Notes: generated by a model not told the origin, from the letters alone. Numbered from the stretch's first letter, positions 26,446-34,741 are shown. The stretch is DNA of 64,000 bases from Mesobacillus foraminis (GCF_004340465.1 NZ_SLVV01000003.1:48982-112981), one strand, 5' to 3'. A program made the numbers and translations.

Positions 26446-27141
26446 CTATAGAATCTTGATATTTTCTTCGTTTTTCTTCCGTAAATCCTCGACTAATTGA
26501 TTGACCTTTTCGTTTTTCTTTTGGGCGATGGCCTGCTGCTCCAATTGAGCTTTTACGGTTTCAAACTTCTCAGCCTTTTGATCCTGGCTTTCGGTTTGGG
26601 CCTTGTATTGGTCATAGATTACCTTCACTTCATCTTCGGTTACCGTTACCTTGCCAATGGCGCCGTCGAGATACTCGGTAATCACCATCTGCTGCTTAAC
26701 CTGCTTCTTGAGTTCTTCCTCGGTTACTTTATTCTGCTTCAGAGCTTCTTTATATTTCGCATCATCTTCAAATTGTGATTTTATATTGGCTAACTCGGAA
26801 TCCACCTGGCTTTGTTTAATCGATATATCCTCAGCTTCTGCCGATTGACGGACAAGCTCCGTGTTGATTAATTGATCAAGCACACCGGTTTCCATTTCTT
26901 TTTCCGTTTTGCTGTCGAGCTTAATGCCTTGCTGTTCATAGGTTGCCTTCGCACTTTTCAGTGAGTTTTCATAATCCGACTTCAAAATCTCTTTGCCATT
27001 AACCGTGGCAACGGCTTCTTCGTTTTTAGCTTCCTTGCTTTTGTCTTCCTTGCTTTTGTCTGAAGCCTCATTGCTGCTGCAGGCCCCTAAAATGGCTGCA
27101 AGACTCAGGATGATGAACCAGGCAGAAATTCGTTTAAACAT
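26446..27141 (-). CDS. SurA_N-domain lipoprotein (foldase-like, no parvulin domain)
   Basis: A 231-residue protein with a lipoprotein signal peptide (lipobox LGAC, Cys about 21) and a lysine/glutamate-rich linker. The SurA N-terminal chaperone-like domain begins at ATVNGKEILKSDYE. The chain ends in a charged coiled coil. PrsA-type foldases continue into a peptidyl-prolyl isomerase domain; none is present here, so it is likely a membrane-anchored chaperone without isomerase activity. The start follows GGAGCAAATAACT. Confidence 0.75.
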   Translation of the reverse strand: MFKRISAWFIILSLAAILGACSSNEASDKSKEDKSKEAKNEEAVATVNGKEILKSDYENSLKSAKATYEQQGIKLDSKTEKEMETGVLDQLINTELVRQSAEAEDISIKQSQVDSELANIKSQFEDDAKYKEALKQNKVTEEELKKQVKQQMVITEYLDGAIGKVTVTEDEVKVIYDQYKAQTESQDQKAEKFETVKAQLEQQAIAQKKNEKVNQLVEDLRKKNEENIKIL

Positions 27142-27335
27142 AGTTATTTGCTCCTTTCACTAGCGCATGTACGCCATTCTACCATATTTATGGAAGGAGA
27201 GGGGGCTTGTCATATAATTGTTATTTCCCTGTAACCTGGGGTTGGGGAAAATTTTACAGACTATCCAACTTTAACGGGGGAAGAATTGGCCTGACTCAAC
27301 AAATACTACCTCTAAACAAAATGAGGGGTGGACGA

Positions 27336-28370
27336 ATGTTTTGGCAAACATGGGTAAGAGCAGCCGCCATTTTGACCTTAACAGGCTCTTTTTTATTTTT
27401 AGGCGAAGAATACTCTGCGAAAGCAGAAAGAACACCGCTACTCCATGCAGCACCTGACGGAGAATGGTCTGAAGTTTATCTGTATGATCTTGATCTGGCA
27501 GCATCCACCGTCAATCAAACGATTGTGATCGATGAAGCCGGCCAGCGCATATACGCCACGCAAGCCAGGACCTTTAAAGGAGACACCGCTGAAAGCTTCG
27601 TGATCTCCAGGTTAACCCTTAATGGACGCTTGCTGGACAGCATGACCGTACGTTACGGGGGCCATGGGACGTCGATTGGAATTGAACGAAATGGCAACTC
27701 TGTTTATATTTGGTCCAATATGCTTAGTGTGGATTCGAATGGGCGGGTTAAAACCCAGTTCTTAACTCGTTATCCATACGCAGCGGGAAGCCAGCTCACC
27801 GTGAATTCCCCCAATGTTGAAAAGCTTGCGGAATTTCCTGATCCAGCTGCCTATATGTCACCCTTTACCGATGCTAAGAATGAATCTATTGCCTACCGGC
27901 ACACCTCGTTAAAAAAAGGCAAGAAGGCCAGCAGGGTTGAGGTGCGGAACATTGAGGATGTCAAAAAAGGCATAAATAAGGTGTTATACTCCTACGAATT
28001 CCCGATGTCGATGAATAAACTCATCCTTCAAGGTATGACCCTGGATGGTCCAAACCTTTATCTTACCTTTGGACAAAGAGCGAGTGACTTTCATTTATAT
28101 CATATCGATCTTCCATCAGGGAAAATCGTCAAAGAACTAAAAAGGCCGGTCGGACTAAATCGCAAGGGACGATATGAGGCCAACTTCGGCGAGCCAGAAG
28201 GCCTCTATCTCTACACCGACCCTGAAACAAAGCTGAAGACCCTTTTTACTGTTATCGTGACAGACGCACCAGGGAAGAGAAGGCAGAAGTTAATTGCCTT
28301 TTCCTGGAATGATGGAGTGAAGAAATTTTTGATGCTAAAAGACAGGGAAGACAGAGAAAAGGCCAAGTGA
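27336..28370 (+). CDS. Secreted TagC/helveticin J-like beta-propeller protein
   Basis: A 344-residue protein with an N-terminal signal-like segment (AAAILTLTGSFLFLGEEYSAKA) and a repetitive beta-rich body. It appears to resemble the TagC/helveticin J/phage P68 receptor-binding propeller group, for example in YIWSNM and in NFGEPEGLYLY near the end. The start at 27336 is chosen because AGGGGTGG lies upstream; the frame stays open to 27207 without a better start. The role is unknown: family members are bacteriocin-like, phage or wall-associated proteins. Homology is moderately sure; secretion is likely. Confidence 0.6.
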   Translation: MFWQTWVRAAAILTLTGSFLFLGEEYSAKAERTPLLHAAPDGEWSEVYLYDLDLAASTVNQTIVIDEAGQRIYATQARTFKGDTAESFVISRLTLNGRLLDSMTVRYGGHGTSIGIERNGNSVYIWSNMLSVDSNGRVKTQFLTRYPYAAGSQLTVNSPNVEKLAEFPDPAAYMSPFTDAKNESIAYRHTSLKKGKKASRVEVRNIEDVKKGINKVLYSYEFPMSMNKLILQGMTLDGPNLYLTFGQRASDFHLYHIDLPSGKIVKELKRPVGLNRKGRYEANFGEPEGLYLYTDPETKLKTLFTVIVTDAPGKRRQKLIAFSWNDGVKKFLMLKDREDREKAK

Positions 28371-28483
28371 AGGTAAATTTCCGTATAAATAACCCCTCCC
28401 TGTAAGAGGGGGGGCGTTTCATTCCATTTCTAAGTACCTTTATTGACTTGTGCTTGATTCCTCCCTCTCCTGTTTTGCGGGAT

Positions 28484-28640
28484 ACAAAGCTTTAAATAAA
28501 TTAAAGCTGATTCAGTCTTTCCTCAGGATTATCTTCTGCTTGAGCGACCACAAAGCTTTAGAGTTACCCTAAGGACTCCCTCGCTATCTACTCTCGCTTT
28601 TGACCTGTCGTGAGTAAGAACCTTTCCTTAGGCAGGTTCA
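28484..28640. other. Intergenic stretch with a short duplicated motif
   Basis: ACAAAGCTTTA occurs at 28484 and again at 28550, each followed by a loosely similar pyrimidine-rich stretch. A G/C-rich hairpin (CCCCTCCCTGTAAGAGGGGGG) lies just after the preceding gene. No gene is supported in 28371-28747. Confidence 0.3.
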
Positions 28641-28747
28641 CAGTTTTTTTATTTAAGCTGAGAATTTATAATTGGCAGCTGTGAAACTTGTGTTATTTTA
28701 AAAGGAAGAGGATCATCCGTCCCATTTAATTGAGGAGGATAACTAAA

Positions 28748-29599
28748 ATGGCGGCGGAAAGTTTTGTACGGATAAGGAGCAGAAAAATGAAAATGGACCG
28801 CCATGTAAGGAGAAAGAGCAAGTACCAGGCTCTCAAGACACTCTATGAAACCAATATTACAGTGGAAAGCATTGCGGAGTACCTGTTGGTTTGTGATATC
28901 CAAGAGGACGCATTATCGATGAAGATGGAGTTGGCGCAAAGGAATTACGATGTTCTGGGTGTGAAGGAAGGCGATGAGGTGATAGGGTATGTGGAAAGAG
29001 AGAGGCTGGAAGAAGGAACCATCCGCGATTTTGTCAGGCCTTTTCAGACGAGGGAAATTGTCTCCAACTCCACTCCGCTGATGCAGTTTTTACATATTTT
29101 TAAAGAACGGAAAAGAATCTTTGTCCTCGAAAACAATGAAGTTACACAGCTGATTACAGGGGCCGACCTGCAAAAGCCCCCCGTCCGGATGCTGATATTT
29201 GGGTATATTACCCTTTTGGAAATGAACCTGGGCGAGCTGATTTATGAAAAATTGCCTGAAAGCAGCTGGAGAAGCCTGCTGAGTGAGGGGCGCCTTAGCA
29301 AAGCGGAAGCCTTGTACCAGGAGCGGCTGGCCAAGGATGAAGACCTTCATCTGATTGAGTGCCTGCAGATCAGCGATAAGCTGCATATTGTCTTGAACGA
29401 TCCGCACCTGAAGGGTCAATTTCCCGTAAGTTCAAAAAGCCAGGGGAAACGAATGGCCAATCAAGTCAGGGATCTCAGGGATCGGATTGCCCATTCCAAT
29501 GAGCTGGGAATGGATATGACATGGGAGGAAATTATCGAAAGTCTCGAAATTTGCGAAGAATTTTTGCGTGTGACCGAGAGACTGTTGATGGAGCAGTGA
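28748..29599 (+). CDS. CBS-like protein with C-terminal HEPN-like motif
   Basis: A 283-residue cytoplasmic protein I cannot name. The N-terminal half has a CBS-pair-like pattern (SIAEYLLVCDIQEDALSMK; VLGVKEGDEVIGYVERE; FLHIFKERKRIFVLENNEVTQLITGADL). The C-terminal half is helical and carries RDLRDRIAHSN, where Arg244-x4-His249 fits the R-x4-6-H active-site motif of HEPN ribonucleases. ATG 28748 has GAGGAGG upstream. If the HEPN reading is right, it could be a nucleotide-sensing RNase or RNA-binding protein. No partner toxin or antitoxin gene is adjacent. Confidence 0.55.
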   Translation: MAAESFVRIRSRKMKMDRHVRRKSKYQALKTLYETNITVESIAEYLLVCDIQEDALSMKMELAQRNYDVLGVKEGDEVIGYVERERLEEGTIRDFVRPFQTREIVSNSTPLMQFLHIFKERKRIFVLENNEVTQLITGADLQKPPVRMLIFGYITLLEMNLGELIYEKLPESSWRSLLSEGRLSKAEALYQERLAKDEDLHLIECLQISDKLHIVLNDPHLKGQFPVSSKSQGKRMANQVRDLRDRIAHSNELGMDMTWEEIIESLEICEEFLRVTERLLMEQ

Positions 29600-29618
29600 G
29601 TGACAACAGGTAAAAAAG

Positions 29619-29670
29619 CATGCAGCCCCCGCCAGGGAAAAGGCGAGGGCTGCAGCTTAAGAGTTTTTTT
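29619..29670 (+). terminator. Terminator after the CBS-HEPN-like gene
   Basis: GCAGCCCCCGCC pairs with GGCGAGGGCTGC (one mismatch), followed by TTAAGAGTTTTTTT. Confidence 0.7.
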
Positions 29671-29682
29671 TAGGAAATCAGG

Positions 29683-29835
29683 CTATCCTCTGCTTGAAGA
29701 TCGCCCCTTGAAAAAGTTAACAATAAACACAATGGCTGCAATGACAAGGAGGATGTGAATGATTCCTCCAGCTATATCAAAAATGAGGCCAAGCACCCAT
29801 AAGCCGAGCAGGATACTAATGATTGTCCAGAGCAT
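29683..29835 (-). CDS. Lmo0937-family small membrane protein, 50 aa
   Basis: MLWTIISILLGLWVLGLIFD continues with an AGGIIHILLVIAAIVFIVNF helix and ends FKGRSSSRG. It has two hydrophobic helices and a basic tail, as in the lmo0937-type small membrane proteins common in Firmicutes. Function is unknown. The start has GGAGAATTTTTC upstream; longer readings of the frame have no ribosome binding site. Confidence 0.75.
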   Translation of the reverse strand: MLWTIISILLGLWVLGLIFDIAGGIIHILLVIAAIVFIVNFFKGRSSSRG

Positions 29836-29965
29836 GAAAAATTCTCCTTCCATTTCTGTATTTAAAGTTAATATACCCATTGTGGCCCAGGTACAAACAG
29901 AATAAGGACAGCAGCAGAACGGCAGGAAAAGATATGTGTCAGTACATCTCACATTGAAGGTGTAA

Positions 29966-29979
29966 GAAACGATCGTTTC
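29966..29979. promoter_or_regulatory. Perfect palindrome upstream of the GNAT gene
   Basis: GAAACGATCGTTTC is a 14-bp perfect palindrome that ends 28 bp before the TTG start of the acetyltransferase gene. It could be an operator overlapping the promoter or leader. Confidence 0.4.
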
Positions 29980-30007
29980 CTGTTTAATGTAAAGAGGAGG
30001 GATTGTA

Positions 30008-30514
30008 TTGGCTAGTGATCTAGAAATTGTCGAGTTGACAGAGATTGGCGAGCATATCCATGAACTTTCGGAGCTGCTCATTCAGGTGGTTGGAGACGGG
30101 GCTTCAATTGGTTTTTTACCCCCATTAAAATATTTGGAGGCAGCAGCATACTGGGAGGACGTGATCTCACCCGATGTGGTTCTGTTGGTGGCCAAGATCA
30201 ACAAAACTAGCGTTGGAAGTGTCCAGCTGCATTTAAGCCAGAAGCAGAACGGCAGCCACCGGGCGGAAATCGCCAAGCTGATGACGCACCCGGAACACCG
30301 GAGAAACGGAATTGGCCGACTGCTCATGGAACAGGCGGAGGAACGGGCAAAGCAAGAGGGAAGGTCATTATTGGTACTCGACACAAGGGAAGGTGACCCA
30401 TCCAATCAGCTGTACACTTCCATGGGCTACGTGCAGGCGGGGCGCATTCCCCATTATGCCAGGTCGGCGAATGGAGAGCTCGATGCCACGATTTTTTATT
30501 ATAAAAGCATATAA
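30008..30514 (+). CDS. GNAT-family N-acetyltransferase
   Basis: A 168-residue acetyltransferase with the acetyl-CoA-binding motif A visible as LMTHPEHRRNGIGRLLME, followed by the typical LVLDTREGDPSNQLYTSMGY. It starts with TTG at 30008, supported by AGAGGAGGG seven bases upstream. The substrate is unknown. No operon partner is seen. Confidence 0.85.
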   Translation: MASDLEIVELTEIGEHIHELSELLIQVVGDGASIGFLPPLKYLEAAAYWEDVISPDVVLLVAKINKTSVGSVQLHLSQKQNGSHRAEIAKLMTHPEHRRNGIGRLLMEQAEERAKQEGRSLLVLDTREGDPSNQLYTSMGYVQAGRIPHYARSANGELDATIFYYKSI

Positions 30515-30609
30515 ACCAGGCAGGGAGAGAACAGGAATGTTCACTCCTTTTTTAATTTTGATGAAAATAAGCGAGACTTTTGATAAACCCCGGGATAATT
30601 GAATGAGCG

Positions 30610-31190
30610 GAGTACCCCCTGAAAAGTCCCGTTGTCACAAGGAAGACACCGGTTTTTCAATAAACTCAAAGAATCGGTGCATAACTCCAGACAATCTATG
30701 CATAAGTCGTTTTCAGCTCCAATTGGCATCCATGGCAGCTGCAAATCCAATACAAAAGACAGATAAAAGGTTTCCGGCAATGATTTATGATGAAATAAAT
30801 GAAGAGTACCCCCTGAAAAGTCCCGATGTCACAAGGCGGCCACCGGGTTTTTCAATAAACCGAAATAATCGATGCATAAACCGAAATAATCTATCTATAA
30901 ACCGAAATAATCGATGCATAACTCCAGACAATCCATGCATAAGTCGTTTTCAACTAATTTAACCGCTCCAGCTGGTGTCCATGACTGTTGCAAATCCAAT
31001 TCAAAAGACTGATAAAAAGGTCCGGCAAAGGTTTATTATGAAATAAATGAAGAGTACCCCCTGAAAAGTCCCGTTGTCACAAGGAAGACACCTGTTTTTC
31101 AATAAACTCAAATAAAACGAAAAGAAGCTAACTTCTACGAAAAACACGGTGCATAACCCGAAATAGTCAACCTATAAACTGATTTAGTCA
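30610..31190 (-). repeat. 21-bp iteron-like arrays, locus C (three arrays, inverted)
   Basis: The same family on the minus strand. Terminal blocks (seen on the plus strand as TTTTTCAATAAA) end at 30661, 30856 and 31103. Units follow at 30682 and 30703; at 30877, 30898, 30919 and 30940; and at 31154 and 31175. The third array is displaced from phase by an insertion. The whole motif sits in a longer unit starting GAGTACCCCCTGAAAAGTCC, repeated three times about 195 and 245 bp apart. The gap 30515-31302 lies between convergent genes, and I support no gene in it. Confidence 0.85.
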
Positions 31191-31302
31191 TTTCATCTCC
31201 CTATATAACCTATTTAGAACGTATAACAACCGGTCCATCCCCTAAAAAATCAATCGATAAGTCAACAAACAAGCTCCATCCCGCTGCAGCCTTTGCCCAT
31301 CC

Positions 31303-31590
31303 CTACCATCTCCTGCAAGTAAAACCCGTTTTAAAATTCATAAACCCATACATCAACGCAGCATGCCGCCCTTGCCTGGTGCGGGGATTGCGCTTTGACC
31401 GAAGACAGTCCATGAACAGGTAATCACACTCGCAGCGCGACCTTCCCCGGCTTAAACACACGTCATGCTTCATGCAGCACGAATCGACCTCATTTATCGG
31501 AGCCCCTGGCCCGCTGCAGCCAGGTCCGCACCAGTTGTATCCGGGGAAGATACAAAATGACCGGGACCTTTCGTTTCGGTTTCTTGCCAT
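31303..31590 (-). CDS. Small phospholipase A2-like protein
   Basis: A 95-residue cysteine-rich protein with the phospholipase A2 signature. A glycine-rich calcium-loop-like segment (YNWCGPGCSGPG, 18-29) precedes CCMKHDVC (38-45), in which His42-Asp43 is the catalytic pair. It resembles the short bacterial/parvovirus VP1-like PLA2 type. No signal peptide is seen and the N-terminus is strongly basic, so it would be cytoplasmic or spore-associated unless exported another way. The start follows AAGGAAGTG. Confidence 0.7.
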   Translation of the reverse strand: MARNRNERSRSFCIFPGYNWCGPGCSGPGAPINEVDSCCMKHDVCLSRGRSRCECDYLFMDCLRSKRNPRTRQGRHAALMYGFMNFKTGFTCRRW

Positions 31591-31775
31591 TTAGAACACT
31601 TCCTTACACTGTTATTACCTATAAAATATGAAACAAGCTCCCATTTGGAAATGGCAATCCCCCATATCCTTCACTTTATTTTTACTAAGGCAAACCTTTA
31701 ATTTTTGAAACTTTTAAACACGGAACAAGTATATTGATAGGTAACTGAATGAAAATGGATTAAAGGGAGAGCGAA

Positions 31776-32333
31776 ATGATTACAATCCTAATCATACTGG
31801 CTGAAATCGGATTTTGGATTTTTATCCTGGCAGGACTTGTAACGAGGTATAGGTTAAAAAAGGAAAAATTGAGCTTGTGGCTGTTCGGCATGACGCCGCT
31901 CATCGACCTCATGCTGCTGATGTTCACCGCGTTTGACTTGAAAAATGGGGCGGAAGCGACCTTTGCCCATGGATTAGAGGCAATCTATATTGGAGTCTCC
32001 ATTGCTTACGGCAAACAAATGATTCAGTGGGCAGACCGGCAATTTCAGTATTACTTTCTAAAAATAGACAATCGCCCGAAGAAGCTGTACGGTCTGGAAA
32101 GAGGAAAAAAAGAAATGCGGGACTTTTTCAGACATCTGCTGGCATTTATCATTGGCGGAGCCTTCTTGGGAGGGATGATTTACTTGTCGGGAAAGGGATC
32201 ATCCAATGCGAAAACCTTAATGGGGGTATGGAATAAGTGGTCCATTATTTTGGGCATCGACTTTCTGATTTCATTGAGTTACATCCTGTTCCCTGACAGC
32301 AGAAAAAAGGGCAGCAACAGGGAAGCCAATTAA
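31776..32333 (+). CDS. Conserved membrane protein, 185 aa
   Basis: Four likely membrane helices: residues about 2-22, 35-55, 125-145 and 160-178. A charged cytoplasmic loop (around WADRQFQYYFLKIDNRPKK) joins helices two and three. Similar proteins of about 180 residues occur in Bacillus, for example the YmcC type, without known function. AAAGGGAGAG precedes the ATG. No neighbour suggests a role. Confidence 0.65.
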   Translation: MITILIILAEIGFWIFILAGLVTRYRLKKEKLSLWLFGMTPLIDLMLLMFTAFDLKNGAEATFAHGLEAIYIGVSIAYGKQMIQWADRQFQYYFLKIDNRPKKLYGLERGKKEMRDFFRHLLAFIIGGAFLGGMIYLSGKGSSNAKTLMGVWNKWSIILGIDFLISLSYILFPDSRKKGSNREAN

Positions 32334-32562
32334 AAATCGCCAAATAAAAAATGCCCGCAGATGGGGCATATTAGACTAAATAGAAGTATGTCATGATAAA
32401 GAGGAAATTTATAAAGACTTTTGCCGTCATTATTCAACACATCCTATTCTGATGGAATGCTGCGTTTAAAAGTGCTGCCCATTGGAACAGCCATCTCCCA
32501 TTTTACAGCATTTGGGTGTACAATTTCGATGGTTATTATTACCTGTAGTTGTTTTCGTTAAG

Positions 32563-32589
32563 GCGCCGGAAATTCTCCGGCGTTTTTTT
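32563..32589 (+). terminator. Terminator
   Basis: GCGCCGGA-AATTC-TCCGGCG is followed by seven T. It lies just upstream of the GntR promoter. The stretch 32334-32562 holds no gene I can support. Confidence 0.8.
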
Positions 32590-32609
32590 ATGTTTGTTCT
32601 ATAAAATAT

Positions 32610-32628
32610 AGAACAGTTCTGTTATAAT
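32610..32628 (+). promoter_or_regulatory. GntR promoter with operator-like palindrome
   Basis: AGAAC-A-GTTCT (32610-32620) abuts a perfect -10 box TATAAT (32623-32628), with an extra AGAACAG at 32634-32640. The arrangement suggests autorepression by the YtrA-type regulator that follows. Confidence 0.5.
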
Positions 32629-32656
32629 GTAAGTAGAACAGAATGGAGGGACAGGA

Positions 32657-33046
32657 ATGATCATACAGTTAGAACCTCAGTCTGATATTCCGATTTATAC
32701 GCAGCTGACGAACCAAATCATCGAAGGAATTGCCACCGGATTTTTACAGCCTGGTCATTCTCTGCCTTCGGTCCGGGCGCTGGCAGCCGATCTTGGCGTC
32801 AATATGCATACCGTCAATAAAAGCTATCATGAACTCGAGAAGAAAGGGATCATCTCCATCATTCCAAAATCAGGCGCGGTGGTCCGGCCGCGGAAGGAAA
32901 TCAGCCAGGAGGCCGGCCATGCCGAACGAATTTTTGCCGCCCTTAGGCCTGTGATTGCAGAGGCGCTGGTTGTCGGGCTGGATCAGCAGCAAATTGAGAA
33001 GCAGCTCATTTCCATCATTCACGATCTAAAAGAAATAAAATCATGA
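32657..33046 (+). CDS. GntR-family regulator, YtrA subfamily
   Basis: A 129-residue repressor with a GntR winged helix (about 8-75; LPSVRALAADLGVNMHTVNK) and a short helical dimerisation tail, which is the YtrA layout. The family usually controls adjacent membrane or ABC transporter genes. The next gene, 16 bp on, encodes a DUF1648 membrane protein that is its likely target. The start has GGAGGGACAGGA upstream. Confidence 0.85.
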   Translation: MIIQLEPQSDIPIYTQLTNQIIEGIATGFLQPGHSLPSVRALAADLGVNMHTVNKSYHELEKKGIISIIPKSGAVVRPRKEISQEAGHAERIFAALRPVIAEALVVGLDQQQIEKQLISIIHDLKEIKS

Positions 33047-33062
33047 AGAAGGAGGAGTACTC

Positions 33063-34160
33063 ATGGCTTTAACCATTTTATTGATCACGCTGGCATTCCT
33101 GGCAATGACTCAAACAGCCATTCCTTATTTAGTCAAGCAGACAGTCGTTTTCGGGGTGTCCATTCCGGAGGGAGAGGCGAAGGATGACAAGCTTGCAGCC
33201 TATAAGAGAACATACTCACTGCTGGTTTTCAGTCTATCCGCGCTGGCTATAGTTGTTTTCTGGATATGGACCGTATCCGGTAATCCGGCCGAGGGTCAAT
33301 TGGTCCTGACAGGAACAGCGATCCAGTTTGGAATCATTTTCTTAAGCATGGCCCTTTATTTTTACTTTCACGGCAAGACGGCAAAGCGGAAAAGGACCGA
33401 AAAGTGGGGCGAGGACCTGAAGCAGGTGAAAATAACGGATATGTCGGCCCGCTCAAAGGATGAAATGCTCCCATGGTACGTCTATTTGCTTCCGATTGCT
33501 GTGACGCTGGGGGTGATGGGCTACACGGCCACACAATATGGCGCTCTTCCCGAACAGATTCCGACCCATTGGGGAGCAAATGGAAAGCCGGATGCCTTTA
33601 CGGCTAAAAGCCCGCTCTCTGTCATTACCCCGCTGATCGTCCTTTTTTGCATGCAGGGGATGTTCCTGGGAATCAACGAGGCCACAAAGCGCTCCGGGAT
33701 TAAAATAAGCGCATCAAGGCCGCAAGCTTCCACCATCCGGCAGCTGACACTTAGAAAATACTCGAGCTGGTTTATGTTTCTTGTATGTGTATTGATGACC
33801 ATGCTGTTGGCCTTCCTGCAGCTCACCACTATCCATGAGGGCCTGGCTGATGATGCGGTGATGATGATTTTGCCGGTCGTTTTCATGCTTGTTGTCCTGA
33901 TCGGGTCCATCGTCTTTGCGGTCAAGGTGGGAACTGCCGGCCACCAGGCAGGCGAAGGGCCGGCTGCCCAGGGAATCCGAGACTATGATGAAGATGACCA
34001 CTGGAAGGTCGGACTCTTTTATTTTAATAAAAATGATCCCTCCATCTTTGTGGAGAAGCGGTTTGGGGTTGGATGGACCATCAATTTTGCCAATCCAAAA
34101 GGGTACTTCCTCATTTTCGGCCCGCTGCTGATCATTTTGCTAGTTTCCTATTCTTCATAA
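33063..34160 (+). CDS. DUF1648/DUF5808 membrane protein
   Basis: A 365-residue protein with about eight membrane helices. The DUF1648 region is centred on residues 140-190 (YGALPEQIPTHWGANGKPDA), and a C-terminal DUF5808 region contains HWKVGLFYFNKNDPSIFVEKR. DUF1648 also occurs in SdpI-type immunity/signal proteins, but the SdpI domain itself is not evident here. It is encoded with the YtrA-type regulator in a two-gene operon ending at a strong terminator. The role is unknown, possibly an envelope-stress or immunity sensor. Confidence 0.75.
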   Translation: MALTILLITLAFLAMTQTAIPYLVKQTVVFGVSIPEGEAKDDKLAAYKRTYSLLVFSLSALAIVVFWIWTVSGNPAEGQLVLTGTAIQFGIIFLSMALYFYFHGKTAKRKRTEKWGEDLKQVKITDMSARSKDEMLPWYVYLLPIAVTLGVMGYTATQYGALPEQIPTHWGANGKPDAFTAKSPLSVITPLIVLFCMQGMFLGINEATKRSGIKISASRPQASTIRQLTLRKYSSWFMFLVCVLMTMLLAFLQLTTIHEGLADDAVMMILPVVFMLVVLIGSIVFAVKVGTAGHQAGEGPAAQGIRDYDEDDHWKVGLFYFNKNDPSIFVEKRFGVGWTINFANPKGYFLIFGPLLIILLVSYSS

Positions 34161-34161
34161 A

Positions 34162-34198
34162 AAACAGCCCGAAACGAACCGGTTTCGGGCTGTTTTTT
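34162..34198 (+). terminator. Terminator of the GntR-DUF1648 operon
   Basis: AAACAGCCCGAAAC pairs with GTTTCGGGCTGTTT, followed by a T run. Confidence 0.85.
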
Positions 34199-34259
34199 GC
34201 TGCAAATTTCATTTTACTTCGGGCACAGGACCGATGAGCCTTGATTTGCCAAGGGGTTT

Positions 34260-34279
34260 TTAATCAAACGTTTGATTAA
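34260..34279. promoter_or_regulatory. 20-bp perfect palindrome
   Basis: TTAATCAAACGTTTGATTAA is self-complementary over all 20 bp and shares its 14-bp core with 375-388. It is about 480 bp upstream of inhA. A regulator-binding site is likely, but its partner is unknown. Confidence 0.45.
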
Positions 34280-34536
34280 TAAATATTTCGGCGAAGCCTT
34301 CCGCTATTTAGATCAGCAGTAGATAGGAGCAATAATATTTTACATATAAGGGTACGGAGCCTGTGGTTAGTGGAAGTACCACGGACTATCAAAAAGGATT
34401 CCTTTTCCAAGTTAATTCTGTACGGTTTTACTATAGTAAAGTAATGTAGTGGGTAAAACAAACTAATTTTTCCGCCTGTTTTTCATAGGTAAAAAGAATC
34501 AAATTTCGGGACGCGAAATAAGTATAGTTTTAGTAA

Positions 34537-34576
34537 AATGGGCGGTAAACTCGCCGTTTTTTGCTTTATTTTACCA
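34537..34576 (+). terminator. Nested hairpin in the inhA upstream region
   Basis: GTAAAAT..ATTTTAC encloses GGCGG-TAAACT-CGCCG followed by six T. It lies upstream of the inhA promoter, so it probably ends or attenuates upstream transcription. The rest of 34280-34670 holds no gene. Confidence 0.45.
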
Positions 34577-34671
34577 AATTCCCCATTTTGACAGGGAGTT
34601 TCCCTCCTATTTTTAGGAAGATAGTCCTTAAAATAGATTGAATGATTAAAATATAACAATATATTAAAATA

Positions 34672-34700
34672 TTTACAATATTTTAACTCGGTGCTACAAT
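34672..34700 (+). promoter_or_regulatory. inhA promoter
   Basis: TTTACA (34672-34677), a 17-bp spacer and TACAAT (34695-34700); both boxes match the sigma-A consensus at five of six positions. The leader would be about 35 nt. Confidence 0.6.
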
Positions 34701-34741
34701 CCATATCACAATCTATTAAAAAAGTAATGGGGGTTACAAGG

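Noticed and set aside
30603-30962. 119-aa ORF and similar ORFs inside the repeat loci
   Set aside because: They run through the 21-bp arrays, have no ribosome binding site, and corresponding frames in other copies are stopped.
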